Below the pieces are notes generated by a model that ran no database searches, was not told where the DNA came from, and was given only the letters and a program-made list of their open reading frames with translations. Below, in pieces: positions 46,424 through 57,820 of a stretch of DNA of 64,000 bases. Each line of letters starts with the position of its first letter. Positions within the stretch are counted from its first letter, which is position 1. The translations under genes and the position numbers were made by a program. The DNA comes from Rhipicephalus microplus (taxonomy: Eukaryota > Arthropoda > Arachnida > Ixodida > Ixodidae): the NCBI RefSeq assembly GCF_043290135.1, contig NC_134709.1, positions 66,504,556 to 66,568,555 on the forward strand, written 5' to 3'.

Positions 46424-46772
46424 ATGGGATCTCCGACCCCACGCGACGAGCTCATAAATCGGCTGGTGGACCGGCGACCAGCCTGCGCCTCGCACAACAT
46501 GTATCGCTCGGGCGACTACGACTTCATCATCCTGCTCGCCTTCCTGGCCGCGGTGGTCGTGGTCTTCGTGCTCTTCTTCCAGTACGACTTCGGCCAGAGG
46601 CTGCGCCAACGCGTGAGGACGAAGCAGCCGGCGTTAACCTTCACCTACCACGGCGGCATTGCCAGCACCAGTCCATCCGACCAACGCGCCGCCAAGCCCG
46701 GAGCGCTAAGGGAAATGCCTGCCTTGTCGGAAGAACCTCATCCTGAGGTCACGATGCCCAAGGAGAGCGACG
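46424..46772 (+). CDS. M13 metallopeptidase, exon A (start, membrane anchor)
   Basis: 116 codons plus one base from ATG 46424 (context GCCATGG) to donor G|GTGAGT at 46773. It encodes a 33-residue cytoplasmic tail, a hydrophobic segment FIILLAFLAAVVVVFVLFFQ (residues 34-53) as type II signal anchor, a basic flank (RLRQRVR) and a Pro/Ser/Glu-rich stalk. Phase 1 matches the next exon. A possible acceptor (CCCTCACAG, ends 46370) upstream means this may be the second exon, with a 5' UTR exon further left. M13 enzymes cleave peptides outside the cell. The I-like LINE ends 77 bp from the TSD to the ATG. Family assignment comes from the following exons. Confidence 0.8.
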
Positions 46773-48171
46773 GTGAGTACACGCATAGCCATTTGAATTT
46801 GAAATGATTTCGAGCTAATTTCTTACCCCAGACAATTTCACAATGAACGGTTCGGACAGGGCGAAGAAGTTGCATGAAACATCTTGACACCGCCACACGT
46901 CCGCAGGTTCACTGTGGCAACTAGGCTGCACAAGCGAAATAAGTTTCAAGAAAGTTCAAACACGCAATGCACATGCTGTGCATTGGAGCAAAAAAGTTAT
47001 ACAATGAGAGAAATATTATTACGGACGCAATTCACATATCATATTTAATGTCGAACCCTTAGAGAGGTTACATACGTTTCTGCGTTGTGCCCAGCTGGGA
47101 TAGCCTCCAAAATACTATTGAGCTGCGGAGAGTCCTATATCCCGACAGTGGAGAACTCCCATGGCACGCGCTCTCCAATAAAAAAAAAAGGGGGTGGGGG
47201 TCTACTTCAACATCTCTCCCCATCCCTTTTCCCGGGTCCGAAAGTAAACAAGCTTGGCGATGTATTCAAAATTAAAATGGGACGATGATGTACTTCTCCC
47301 AATGGCCAGCCTTTGGTTTCGAGGTGTAAAACCAGGGTGTAAGCAGTTGTTGGAACGAAACATGAGGGATCTTCAGCCACTGTTGCGGTGAAAAGAAGAA
47401 CATTCATGACCATGTTCCTGCACTTGAAACAAGGTCGGAACGGGTACGACAAATGTATGAGAAGATGATTAGGGAAGGGGGGGAGAGGGTTGCATCCGCT
47501 CCTGCTACAACTTCCCCTGCGTCTACGCCTATGAGTACATGGGATGCGTTTAAGTACGCGTGACGTATGTTACGTGTATCTGCACGTACCATAAACCACG
47601 CGCCGGAGCCGCTCGAAGTGCGTCCCAGGAAGGGAGCACCATCTGTAGAGGGATTCCGATATGATTCCTGCAGTCACAATCGCCGAAGGGTAAATAAATA
47701 AATAAATAAATAAATAAGTAAATAAATAAATAAATAAATATACAACATTCACAGGAGAAAGCCCTCTTCGTCTTCTCTTTATCTCAGTCGACTCAATTCT
47801 AGCTATCGTTCCAGGAAGCATGCTGTTTCCTATATGATTCTGCACTGCCTCCAGAGTCGCGTTTAAACAGCGCAAAACAAGACAGAATGCCAAAGGAGAC
47901 AAACTGTGATAAGTTGGAGAGGTAGGCGTGTTGAAAGCGATTGATACTATTGAAGATCAGTGCGAAACACGACGGAAACGTGAGACGAAGACGGTGCCGA
48001 AGGAGCGCTGATAACTCCGCTCGTACTGCGCCCTTCTCGTATTGCGTCTCTGTCGTGTCCGCGCTTATTTTTTCAAGTGCCTCGGGAGGCACAAGGATAT
48101 GAAGCTGTATTTTCTGTTTCAGTGCTCTTCGCTTCTGCGCAGAAACAAGCATCTGTTTCTGTGCCTCACGG
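46773..48171 (+). other. Intron 1, left part
   Basis: Intron 1 runs from 46773 to 51228. This part has a (TAAA)n run at 47691-47740, a G run near 47190 and no coding signal. The decayed mag-like element occupies the rest. Confidence 0.6.
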
Positions 48172-48703
48172 GGTTACAGAGGGTCCCCGGGACGGGCCCA
48201 CCTATGATCGCGCGATGATGCCATGTGATGACGTCATCTCGTAACGTCACCTTATTAGTCGTCACATGGTCCTGCCCGGATTACGCCGCGAGTTTTGACA
48301 ATCTCCATGACGTCGTATGGTGCTGTCACAGTGTCTGGTATGGGGACATCAGGTTATTTCGTTTAATTGCTCGTGTTGAACGCGACGCCTGTGTGCTGAT
48401 AAGTGTTGGCGCGCAGTTATCGCGTCTAAGCCGAAATGCACTGTCTTACCTTCTGTATCTGTGCTCACGGAAGCCACTGGGTTGTGACGTCGGTGAGCCT
48501 AAAAATACGAGTGGAAATAAATGCCGCGAGGGCTTTTCGATTTGTGCCTCCCGGGAATGGAGTATCACCGGGGTGATCTTCGATTGTGGACGGGCGTTGG
48601 TCGCTGGGTTACAGCCGCCCGCACCAACACGACATGGTGTCAGAAAGTTAACGAGTCGAGGCACTCGCGTAGGGAAACGAGACGTCGTCAAAAGGTAAGT
48701 GCC

Positions 48704-49420
48704 ATGGCTTCTGCAACGCGTGGCGTGTTGCAGCCGCCGCAGCTGCACTTGGACAACGTATCAGTGTGGCTCGCGAAGATACAGACGTTCGACGATTATC
48801 ACCTCGCATCGGGCCTGAACGAGCACTCGGAGGCACAGGTGCGTGCCCTGCTCTGTAGCATAGGTTGACAAGCACGGGACGTTTTTTGAACGTTCAACTT
48901 TTAGGAAGACGATGCGAAGAAGCTTGACGTCGTCAACAAGAGGTTTGGCGTCATTAAAAAGGGGTTTGACGAGTACTTCGTCAACGACCGCTTCATCAAG
49001 GAGTACTTCGTGAAGAACTGGTTTATGAGAGCGCTCGCTTCCACAGAAGAGAGAAGGTGGCCGGAGAAACTGTCGACTGGCACTTCATGACAGCGCTACA
49101 TATTCTGGTAAACCAGTGCGACTTCGGCAACTGCAAGGACCACATCGTGAGGGACCGGTTCGTTGTTGGTCTTCGAGACAGAGGAGAAGCTATTTCATGG
49201 TGTGAAAGGCGCCGGCAACGCTTACTTGTTCCAGGTGTGCGGCAAGGTGGGAGTTAATACCATCGGGCATCAGACGAACCAGCAGAAAATAGTCTCTAGA
49301 AATCAAGGTTCACGCTGCAACTTTTGCGGGAGCCGCGGCTATGTCAGGACAGCCTGCCTAGCAGTTGTGGCACAGGAGTGCCACAACTGCAGCATCAAGT
49401 GACATTAAAAAAAATGTGTC
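48704..49420 (+). pseudogene. mag-like gag relic with zinc knuckle
   Basis: From ATG 48704: VLQPPQLHLDNVSVWLAKIQ, a stop near 48868, then frame-shifted KKLDVVNKRFGVIKKGFDEY, HILVNQCDFGNCKDHIVRDR and FVVGLRDR. A zinc knuckle CNFCGSRGYVRTAC and CHNCSIK comes near 49315-49400. The pattern matches mag-lineage gag. Not translatable as one protein. Confidence 0.75.
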
Positions 49421-49477
49421 TCAAGAAGACTTCCCAAAAAAGACAGGTACAGGTCTCTCCAGTACACATAGACTCCT

Positions 49478-50480
49478 GTGACGTTTCTTTTTTTGGGGCA
49501 GGGGGTCAATGCATTTAGCGCAAGGTCGCGATTAGCCCTCGTAATAGGTAATGACGTGCTAGTTTTTTCCAAAGTAAATACAGGTGTCGAAGTTTCGGTA
49601 GCACCGCAGTGTTTTCCAGGTTTACCCACCGAACAAAACAAGGCAGACAAGGTACTCACGGGAGCCAGTGGTGCCCGTCATGATGCTTTTGGCAAGTACG
49701 AGGCAGACGTTCAGTGAAAGGAAAAAACTTCTCACCATGTGTTCTATGTTGTTAGTGCTTTGCACAGCGCTCTGCTCAGTTTGTCTGCTCTCGAAAGAAC
49801 AGGTCTAGTCAAGTTTAAGGAGCCTGTTGGCAAACAGAATAATTATGAGGCCTTCCTCTCACGAGCTTTTAGCAGTCAGAGTGTCATAAGCAGAGTCGAA
49901 GGCCCCACCGAATGGTGCACCGGTATCGTGCCGGTCGTAACAGTGGCTCCGAAGAAGTTAGGCTGTGCGTTGACTAGTTGCAGCTGAACAAGTCTGTATG
50001 GAGGGAAAGGTTTTCGCTACCGACTGTTGATCAAGCGTTTGGCTCATTGGCGGTGGCTAAGTAGTTCTCAGAACAAGACGCGCATTCGGGCTTTCACCAG
50101 GCTCGCCTAGTGATGGACTGGAAGAAATTAACCACATTTATAACTTATTTTGGGCGCTATTGTTCCATGAGGCTGCCTTTTAGAATTACTTCAGCGCCGG
50201 AAAACTCTCAAAGTACATTACCGAAATATTGCTGGGCCTACCTGACGTAGTAAACCAAATGAACGGCATCGTTGTCTCTGGTGGCAGTGAAGAGCAGCAC
50301 GACGCGAGGCTCGCACATGTTCTTGCTAGATTGGTTGAAAATGTCAGCTTAAACAAAGCAAGGTGCCTTCGGGGTGACTTAATTCTCCTTCTTAGGTCAT
50401 CTCCTGAGCATAGACGGACTAAAACTGGACCCTGCGAAAATTGAGGCCGTAAAAAACCAGAGCGTCTCCACAAAGTAACC
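49478..50480 (+). pseudogene. mag-like protease and RT relic
   Basis: Protease end: VEVSVAPQCFPGLP and ADKVLTGASGARHDAFGKY. RT start: VEGPTEWCTGIVPV and QLNKSVWRERF. RT core: LGLPDVVNQMNGIVV, SEEQHDARLAHVLARLVENV and DGLKLDPAKIEAVK in mixed frames. Where the family has the catalytic D-D after Q-M, this copy has N-G, so the enzyme is dead as well as fragmented. Confidence 0.75.
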
Positions 50481-50899
50481 TACTTACGTGGTGTTTTGGG
50501 CATGGTCAACCTTTCCGGAAGATTTTTTTCCCTAACTTGGGGCACGTAACGGTCCTCCTAAGTTGAATTCAACCGAATAAGTTTGGGGCCCCGCACGGAA
50601 CATATCCTTCGAGAACCTGAAGAACCTAATCTGTTCAACTAAATGTATGGCATTGTGCGACCCTAGACTTCCAAAGATTCTTTTAGCAGACGTCTAGTCT
50701 TACAGGATCGGTGCTATCCTTTTCCAGACGCAGCGTAATGGTTAACGAAGACCCGTAGCGTTTTCCTCTCAAGTGCTCACGAAAGCTGAGGAGCGTTACG
50801 CTCCTCAATATTTGCATGGGAGTTAGTAGGCGTAGGTCTTTTCTTATTTAATATGGTCACTATCTCATTAAGGTAGATGATCGCTCCCGCTATCCGGAA

Positions 50900-51118
50900 G
50901 TACCATTGCTTCCTTCCATCTATACAGCTGCCGTTATCAAGAGTACAAAAAGTATTTTCGCGCGCCATGGCACCCTGGAAAGAGTGGTGACAGATAATGG
51001 CCAACAGTTTTCATGTCCCCAATTCGGCCGATTTGGCGATCACTACTGTTTTGGTAAAATCACCGTAAGCCGTAATAAAAGTAAGCCGTGTGATTTCGCT
51101 CTGCAAAAGTATCAATAA
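50900..51118 (+). pseudogene. mag-like integrase fragment
   Basis: KSTKSIFARHGTLERVVTDN and GQQFSCPQF carry the second catalytic Asp block of integrase. The zinc region, first Asp and Glu blocks are deleted. The intron resumes after about 51120. Confidence 0.65.
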
Positions 51119-51228
51119 GTTTACACTTCCTGGTTAATTGCAAGTCGGCACAGACATAAGTCTTCATACTTCATAAGTTTTCGTACGTTCGTCCGCACAG
51201 CTCATAAGTCTTCGATATACCCTTCCAG

Positions 51229-51444
51229 TTCCTGAACAGCCAATGACGCTCGCGCGGGCAGAAGAGGCGCTGACAATGATGGCACCAGTTGCGACCAAGC
51301 GGACAATGGGCAGCTGTGACATGCTGGACTGCCGGGAGATGACCGAGGAACTACGCGCCACCCTGGACGACCGAGTTAGCCCATGCAGCGACTTCTACCA
51401 GCACGTGTGCGGAAAGTGGGTCTTAAACCACACGCCCGAGCTCG
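51229..51444 (+). CDS. M13 metallopeptidase, exon B (N-terminal signature)
   Basis: Acceptor CCCTTCCAG|TT (exon from 51229) completes the phase-1 codon. Donor CTCG|GTGAGC ends it at 51444, phase 1. About residues 117-188. It carries the M13 N-terminal signature: CDMLDCREM (C146, C151), then SPCSDFYQHVCGKWV (C169, C177). These disulphide cysteines and the CxDFYxxxCGxW box define the family. A nearer AG at 51239 would give the wrong phase, so 51229 is chosen. Confidence 0.93.
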
Positions 51445-52628
51445 GTGAGCGTCTGCTTGTGTTTAAGCAGATTTTTTTAGCGCAAGCTATTCGGGCTTAC
51501 AGCCTGCAGTGCTCTTCGCCAAACAGAGGCTATGAGTTTTCGCGAGGGACCACTTTCCGTCTCTTTCGGAGTAGGGTATACGCTGATCTACAGCTATACT
51601 TAAAGGAGACTCAATACGAAATTCTCAAAGCATAGCACTACTTGGCAAGTCTGTCCGAAATTTCTCTCTCGGCGTGGTTGAAATATCATGTGAACCTCTC
51701 GCACAATACCAAAAGTCATTGTGCTGCCCAACATATGTACATGTTAAACAACTTTTCCTGTAGTCTTTTTCTGTTTCTCTCAACTTTTATTCACTAGAAT
51801 TCGAGGATCGTGTGTTGTGGGCCTAGTGGGTCGGGTGATATTATGGGAACTTAAACTGCGCTCGGTACGGACGCAGACTACCAGACAAAACTTAGTCCAA
51901 CACTGCTAACTGGTAAATGTTCTTGACGCGGATTCAGTGTTCAAAGTCGTTGGTGTGCATTCGCCCTGTCTACTTATTTTGTGGTATCACTTGCAGGTGT
52001 CCCCATGATAACCACAAGAAATTAATTGCCCTAAAAAATTCACCAACGATTACAATACTGTCTAGACCGAATTATGATCTCAGCTGCTTACCTGTTGTGA
52101 TGTTGCGATAAGTGGAGGCAAACGCTCCCGCTCCGGCGGCGCGCCACTCATGATTCCGGCGTCGGCGGCGATAATACTCTGCTTGCACAGCTCAGTTAAA
52201 GGCAGCGGCAGACTGTGCACTTCTGCCGATTGCGTCGTTCATTGTTTAGGAAGTACTGGCTGAGATTATATTGTATATAGGAACACGGTTGATACAAAGC
52301 GAACTCCGTGACTGGAGTAGAATTTGATGTAGCCCATTTTACATCAACTACCACATTAGCATCGGCGTGACTTCCACGCTGACCGGAGGCCGAAGATGGC
52401 AGTGCGTGGGTGCGTTCCACAGTAGCGAACGCACCAAGCCGTGCATTGCTGTAACGCCGCGGAACCTACCGTCTCGCCATTGTCGTTCCCTCCTCCTCAC
52501 ACTCTGCTTGCTGTCTTCCTTTCCATGCTCCACTGCGTTCTGCTTTCTTTTTCTTTCACCCTCGTTCGCTCTGCTCATTGCGCCAACATCGATGCCACTC
52601 AACACCACAACAAGCACCTGAGAGCTGC
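51445..52628 (+). other. Intron 2, left part
   Basis: No coding signal. A C/T-rich stretch lies at 52,480-52,560. The SINE follows. Confidence 0.6.
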
Positions 52629-52639
52629 GCTCTAAAACA

Positions 52640-52891
52640 CGTAATACTAATAATAATAAGTGTTGGGGTGCAACATACCAAAACCAACATATGATTATCA
52701 GAGACTTTGTAGTGGACGGCTCCGGAAATTTTGATCACCTGGGGTTCTTTACCGTGCACCTAAATCTAAGCGCTCGGGCCTCAAGCTTTCTCGCCTTCAT
52801 CGAAAATTCGGCCGCTGCGGCTGGGACTCGATCCCGCGACCTGCGGATCAGCAGCCGAGTGCCTCAGCCACTAGACCAGCGTAGCGGGTGG
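52640..52891 (-). repeat. tRNA-derived SINE in intron 2, with TSD
   Basis: On the minus strand, CCCGCTACGCTGGTCTAGTG carries the A-box and GATCGAGTCCCAGC region the B-box. The family body and an AT-rich tail (TTATTATTA) follow. GCTCTAAAACA occurs at 52629-52639 and 52892-52902 as a perfect 11 bp TSD. Antisense to the host gene. Confidence 0.92.
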
Positions 52892-53083
52892 GCTCTAAAA
52901 CAAGACAGCATGATACGTACTCGTCCGTGTTCCAGTCATGCGTGCTATGCTCATGAGCACAATGATTTAGGGCATTTCATTACTTTTTCATGGTTCAGAA
53001 TTGTCTTAAATCACTGCAATCATGTTCTAAGCACCACACTCCGGCTTGACCAATACGTCATTTCTTGATTGACATTCTCGCAG

Positions 53084-53333
53084 GAGAGGCGCTGGTCTCT
53101 GAGCGTACACTGCGCCGTCGCCGACTCGAGCTCCAGCTGCTACACGAGCTGCGCGCGGGCACCGATGACGGCTCGATGAGATGGCCGCTTCGTCTGTGGC
53201 GCGAGTGTAGCACCACCACAGGAGAACCGAATTCGCATGACGTCCTGCGCACTATATTTGCCATGCACGGGCTGGCTGGCTTTCCTTTCGGTGCGGCCGA
53301 CCGCCACAGGGACCTCTCCACCACGGCTGCCAA
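53084..53333 (+). CDS. M13 metallopeptidase, exon C
   Basis: Acceptor TTCTCGCAG|GA at 53084 completes the phase-1 codon as Gly. Donor GCCAA|GTACGT ends it at 53333, phase 2. About residues 189-271. It reads LVSERTLRRRRLELQLL, RLWRECSTTTGEP, VLRTIFAMHGLAGFPF. The Arg-Cys (WREC, C230) followed by a helix and a GxxGFPF box matches the family's LYRSC...LGGWP region. An Arg-rich block near the start is unusual. Sequence is diverged from classical neprilysins, as is common in the large tick M13 expansion (established for the family in ticks). Confidence 0.82.
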
Positions 53334-54048
53334 GTACGTTGTTCAAGTGAAACGAAGTTTATTTTGAACATCAAGTCAGTCGTGGACGGCCGTCGTAGAC
53401 GTAGCTCAGTGAACTCCCTCATCAGTCGACTCACTTGGGCTTGCTCAGGCTCAGATCGAGTCGTAAGTCTGAGTCCGGATGAGTCCGGATGAGCAATATA
53501 TATTTTTTTAGTTTGGATCCCTGCAAGTCCGCTTGAAGAAACCTTTTGTGAGTGCGAGTAAGAACCCCTCGAAATAATAGCAAAGAACGCATTATACACA
53601 CCATTGTGTAGAGCACAATTGCTAATACACGAGCTGGGGCTCGATCAGGGAAAATGCTGTCACAGGCGGCTTAGCAGTACCTTACTGCCTGCATAAGGAA
53701 GTACGTGGCGGATGACACGTAAATCTGACAATCACTACTAAATATAGACGCGGTATGCATTTACTATATTCGTTCTATTTTGCATATGTAGTTGACGGGT
53801 TGATGACTCATCGCTGCCCAAAGTCTGACGATCATACCAGCAGCATCGTGATAGATAAAACAAGTAAACATTACATAAAACGAGAAAAAACTTGCCCGAA
53901 AATGATACAACATACACAAAGAAACTATCTCGGAAATTAATAAGCACGACTAAAAAAACAAAATATATACGAAACGGTCATTCCTGAAGACAGTGAATAA
54001 GTTAGGGTGTGCCTTTGTTCCACTCATCGTCCCACAATAAAAAAACAG
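53334..54048 (+). other. Intron 3
   Basis: 715 bp, GTACGT...AACAG. No repeat or gene is recognised inside. The acceptor has an A-rich rather than pyrimidine-rich tract (AATAAAAAAACAG), which is weak. Confidence 0.65.
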
Positions 54049-54331
54049 GGTGCTGTCGCAATCGGCGATCCCAGCGCTCGTCAACATCGAGATAGTCAAG
54101 ATGGCCGCGGAGGATGTTCCGATGGCGGGTGGTCACAAACGCGTAAGCAAGAAGGCCAGGAAGGGCTCCTCGGTGACGGCTGCACGACCTCGCCGACGCT
54201 GGGTCATCCGCGTGGGGGCGCCGCAACCACTCTTCCGGGAGTTTGTCAGCATGCGGAACGTGCAGGACGAGTGGTTCATGGCGGCCGTGCAGACCATCTC
54301 CGGTAGACGAGACATGCCAGAACTGGTTGAG
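54049..54331 (+). CDS. M13 metallopeptidase, exon D
   Basis: Acceptor AAACAG|G at 54049 supplies the third base of a Lys codon (phase 2). Donor GTTGAG|GTGAGT ends it at 54331, phase 0. About residues 272-366. It reads QSAIPALVNIEIVKMAAED, then a strongly basic insert (HKRVSKKARKG, RPRRRW), then QPLFREFVSMRNVQDEWFMA. In classical M13 proteins this region is the acidic-to-neutral segment before the QPG-type motif. The basic insert is specific to this copy or clade. Exon status rests on matching phase, open frame and strong donor. Confidence 0.75.
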
Positions 54332-54639
54332 GTGAGTATGATCTCTCCCACGCATGACGGCTCGTGAATTAACGCTGTGCGCGAGGTTTTGATTGATAAA
54401 ATCAATTGAGGACACATCGTGTCGTGCTTGTCGGCGTCCTTTAGGACGCCCGGCTGTGAAACTGATTACGTCTCAGCCATTCACGTGACTAGAATGTGGT
54501 GACGTAATATAACTACTGGTCACGAGACATGTTGCCGCAAAAACCTCGTAACAGCTAAGCCGTAATATGCTTCCGCAAAGAACTACCTAACACCTAGTTA
54601 CGTGACATGTTCCCGCACCATCTAACTAGTAAGGTGACA
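54332..54639 (+). other. Intron 4, left end
   Basis: Repeats of short blocks ACGTGACATGTTCCCGCA and ACATGTTGCCGCAAAAACC appear near 54525-54620 (three degenerate copies). No gene. Confidence 0.5.
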
Positions 54640-54801
54640 TATTACGTGAAGGCACACGAGAAACTTGGTGTTTGAAGATATATTTACACAGCTCCAACGC
54701 GCAAACCAAGATGGAGAACACGAGCTGTGCCCTACGCCAAAAAACACGTCGTCTTTCTCATCGCCTATCTGACCGCTTTAGTGGGACATTGTCTCATGAC
54801 A
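54640..54801 (-). repeat. Gypsy 3' LTR (intron 4)
   Basis: 162 bp, on the + strand TATTACGTGAAGG to CTCATGACA. The expected TG start is TA here, a mutation against the partner LTR (TGTTACGTGAAG). Confidence 0.88.
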
Positions 54802-54837
54802 TAACCCCAGGCTGCTGAAGCACTGTCTCGGTTCTTT

Positions 54838-55834
54838 CTATGATGTTGCCGAGTGGTAAAGCTTAAGGCGAGATAAATGAACAATGTCTGTAGACAGTGA
54901 CGGGGAAGAGGAGGAAGACTCAAGCGGGGCTATCTCGTAGGTCACATCTGTCACCTGGCTCAATACGCGGTAGGGTCCCAAGTAGCGGGAAATCAGTTTT
55001 TCAGAAAGTCCAACGCGCCTAGTCGGAGTCCACAATTGTACAAGAGAACCCGAAGTAAAAGAAACTTGGCAATGATGGGAGTTGTAACGCTGCCGCTGCT
55101 GATATTGCGATGTTAAGAGGCGCTGACGGGCAACTTCTCGTGCATTGCGAGCTCTGGTGATAGCATCGCGGGCGTATTTGGTCGTCGAGTCGACGGCTGC
55201 CGGAAAGATGGTGTCAAACGGTACAGTTAGATCGCGGTCAAACACGAGATAGAAAGGTGAAAAACGAGCTGCATTGTGGCGTGAGGAATTATAGGTGAAC
55301 GTAACGAAGGGCAATGCAACGTCCCAGTCCTGATGGTCGGACGATACGTACATAGCGAGCATATCAGTTAAAGTCCGGTTGAATCGCTCAGTCAGTCTGT
55401 TAGTTTGCGGGTGGCAGGCTGTCGTAAATTTATGTTTTGTCTCGCAGGAGCAAAGCAGGTCGTCGATAACTCGGGATAGGAAATAGCGCCCACGATCTGT
55501 GAGGAGTTGGCGTGGGGCGACATTATGAAGTATGACGTCGTGCGGGAGAAAATCGGTTTGTGGCACAGCTGGTTGGTAGAGCCCGCGCAATGGCGTACCG
55601 GGTTGTGTGATCCGTTGCAACAGCTATCCACTTATTCCCAGAAGTGGACGCAGGGAAAGGGCCTAGGAGGTCAAGACCAAGTCGTAGGAACGGATCAAAG
55701 GGAACGTGAATTGGTTGGAGGCATGGCTCATAGAAGGTTTTTTTTTTGGCGATGACACTGGTCACATGAGGCGACGCAGCTGCGGACCGACCGATAAAGA
55801 CTGGGCCAGTGAAACCGACGCTGTACACGGTCAT
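54838..55834 (-). pseudogene. Gypsy integrase relic
   Basis: 55523-55834 has FDPFLRLGLDLLGPFPAST (first Asp). 54838-55620 has RQLLTDRGRYFLS (second Asp) and HPQTNRLTERFNRTL (Glu), then FVTFTYNSSRH and a C-terminal RYLGPYRVLSQVTDVTYEI with IVHLSRLKLYH. A frame change separates the pieces. The catalytic triad is present across them. Confidence 0.9.
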
Positions 55835-55901
55835 ACATCCGAGACAGTCCGAGGTGACCGGCAGTGGGAGCGTCGTGGAGCTGGCCGATCACGCTCGCCC
55901 T

Positions 55902-56677
55902 TTAGTGGGAAGGTACCACAAGGAACAGTTCGTGTCCATCAGGGCGGACGTCGTAACGGTACAATGTGCCATCCTTGAGCACGAACAATTGAGTAGACGG
56001 ATCGGGTGCCGCAGAATTAAGCTTCTCGTTGATGTTACTTAAGACAGGATCTCGGCGCTGCTCCTCATGGATGTTGCTTAAAGCGGAGAGACAGCACACA
56101 TGGCGCTTCATCGAACGCCTCAGGTGGGTCCACTGGATTCCGAGATAAGCAGTCAGCGTCATGATGTAAACGGCCAGATTTTTTGAACACTGAGTAGTTA
56201 TACTCTTGGAGTCGTAATGCCCATCGACCAAGGTGCCCAGTGGGGTCCTTCAAGCATGCGAGCGCAAAGTGCGTGGTGATCAGTTGTGACGGTGAAATGT
56301 CGACCATGTAAATAGGGCCGAAATTTCGCTACTGTTCAAACGAGAGCAAGGCATTCCTTTTCGATGATTGAGTAGTTCCTTTCCACGTGCGAGAGGAAAC
56401 GACTGGCGCAGGCGATAACACGGACGCAGCCGCTTTGATGCTGGACCAAAACAGCACTAATTTCGTGGCCACTAGCATCGGTGGGGAATTCCGGGGGGGC
56501 GGCATTTTCAAAATGGGCCAGAACAGGTGGTTCTGTTAGCATTGTAATAAATGCAGAGAACGCCGTAGCCTGCGCAGCACCCCATGTGAAGGAGACATCT
56601 TTTCCCAGCAAGTTTGTGAGAGGACGGGCTACCTCCGCAAAGTTGTTCACAGTGAAAAACGTCGAAAGTACGAGCAC
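55902..56677 (-). pseudogene. Gypsy RNase H and integrase zinc region relic
   Basis: 56336-56677: LLGKDVSFTWGAAQ, PPEFPTDASGHEISAVLVQH (Asp), SHVERNYSIIEKECLALV (Glu). 56065-56307: HLGRWALRLQEYNYSVF and HHDADCLSRNPVD. Frameshifts near 56310 and 56100 divide it. Confidence 0.88.
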
Positions 56678-57784
56678 AGACCGAGAAAGCTGCGGAATTC
56701 TTTAGTGCAGATCGGAACGAGGAAGTTCAATAAGTCTCGCACATTATCGGGATCAGGGCCTACACTAGAGGAGTTGACAAGGTGGCCCAACATGGTTAGT
56801 TGCTGGCGTCCGAAGTGGCACTTTGACGAGTTCAGTTGGACACCGGCATTGCAAAAAACAGCCAGTATTGAGGATAGACGGTTGAGGTGGGTCTCAAAGA
56901 TCGGAGAAAAGATGATAACGTCGTCAAGGTAACATAGACAAATTGACCATTTGAACCCACGCAAAAGAGAGTCCATCATCCGCCCGAAGGTAGCCGGAGC
57001 ATTGCATAACCCGAAGTGCATGACCTTAAACTGGTAAAGACCATCGGCCGTGACAAAAACGGTCTGTTCACGGTCCATGTCGTCGACAGCGATTTGCCAG
57101 TACCCTGATCTTAGATCAATAGAAGAAAAATACTTAGCGCCATGAAGACAGTCCAGGGCGTCGTCTATGTGTGGTAGCGGGTAGACGTCTTTTTAGTGAT
57201 ATTGTTCAGATGTCGGTTGTCAACACAGAATTGCCAAGTCTTGTCCTTCTTTTTGACAAGAACTACAAGGGAAGCCCATGGACGGCCCCGCCGCGGTGGT
57301 CTAGTGGCTAAGGAACTCGGCTGCTGACCCGCAGGTCACGGGTTCGTATCCCGGCTGCGGCAGCTGCATTTCCGATGGAGGCGGAAATGTTGTAAGCCCA
57401 TGTGCTCAGATTTGGGTGCACGTTAAAGAACCCTAGGAGGTAGAAATTTCCGAGCCCTCCACTACGGCGTCTTTCATATTCAAATGGTGGTTTTGGGACG
57501 TTAAACCCCCCATATCAATCAATCAAAGCCCATGGACTACATGATGGCTCAATTATGTCTCTGGTGAGCATTTAGTCGACTTCTGTTTGAATGATGTGAC
57601 GCTCGGTTGGAGATACGCGGTATGGCCATCGATGGACAGGGGAGGCATGACCGGTGTCAATGCGGTGCTTTACAGCAGTGGTTTGACCTAGCGGACGATC
57701 AGAAAAGTCAAATACGACCAAGTATGACTCAAGGACGTGAAGGAGTGCGTCAGCTTGATGCGGCAAAATGTCTGACGTAATCAT
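56647..57784 (-). pseudogene. Gypsy reverse transcriptase, split by SINE
   Basis: 57572-57784 is the pre-RT part (VLESYLVVFDFSDRPLGQT and HRWPYRVSPTERHII). 56647-57078 is the RT core: VFVTADGLYQFKVMHFGLCN, APATFGRMMD, LCYLDDVIIFS (catalytic YLDD) and GHLVNSSSVGPDPDNV. The SINE at 57284-57525 separates conserved blocks, and a stop lies near 57195. The catalytic pair is intact but the protein is broken. Confidence 0.9.
57284..57525 (+). repeat. SINE nested in the Gypsy RT, full length, with TSD
   Basis: GGCCCCGCCGCGGTGGTCTAGTGGC opens the copy across its A-box. The B-box GGGTTCGTATCCCG lies near 57340. The 3' end is CCATATCAATCAATCA. AAGCCCATGGAC at 57272-57283 and 57526-57537 is a perfect 12 bp TSD. 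The insertion is thus younger than the Gypsy element and is the best-preserved head in the window. Confidence 0.95.
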
Positions 57785-57820
57785 TTTTTAAACGTCAGCA
57801 GATGGGCTTGCTTGCGAAGA

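Larger units (their letters stand above)
48172..51120 (+). mobile_element. Decayed mag-like Gypsy element in intron 1
   Basis: The sequence before 48634 behaves as a 5' LTR ending CACCAACACGACA, followed by primer-binding site TGGTGTCAGAAAG at 48635. Gag, protease, RT and integrase pieces follow in order on the + strand, sense to the host gene, with many frameshifts and internal deletions. No 3' LTR is seen. The LTR start (about 48172) is an estimate. AATAAATGCCGCG near 48517 may be the LTR poly(A) signal. Confidence 0.75.

Noticed and set aside
51240..51242. Acceptor at 51238-51239 for M13 exon B
   Set aside because: Would join in phase 0 to a phase-1 donor and shift the frame; the acceptor ending at 51228 fits.
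54007..54306. Alternative frames over M13 exon D
   Set aside because: Out of phase with the flanking exons and lacking family similarity; shadows of the real exon.
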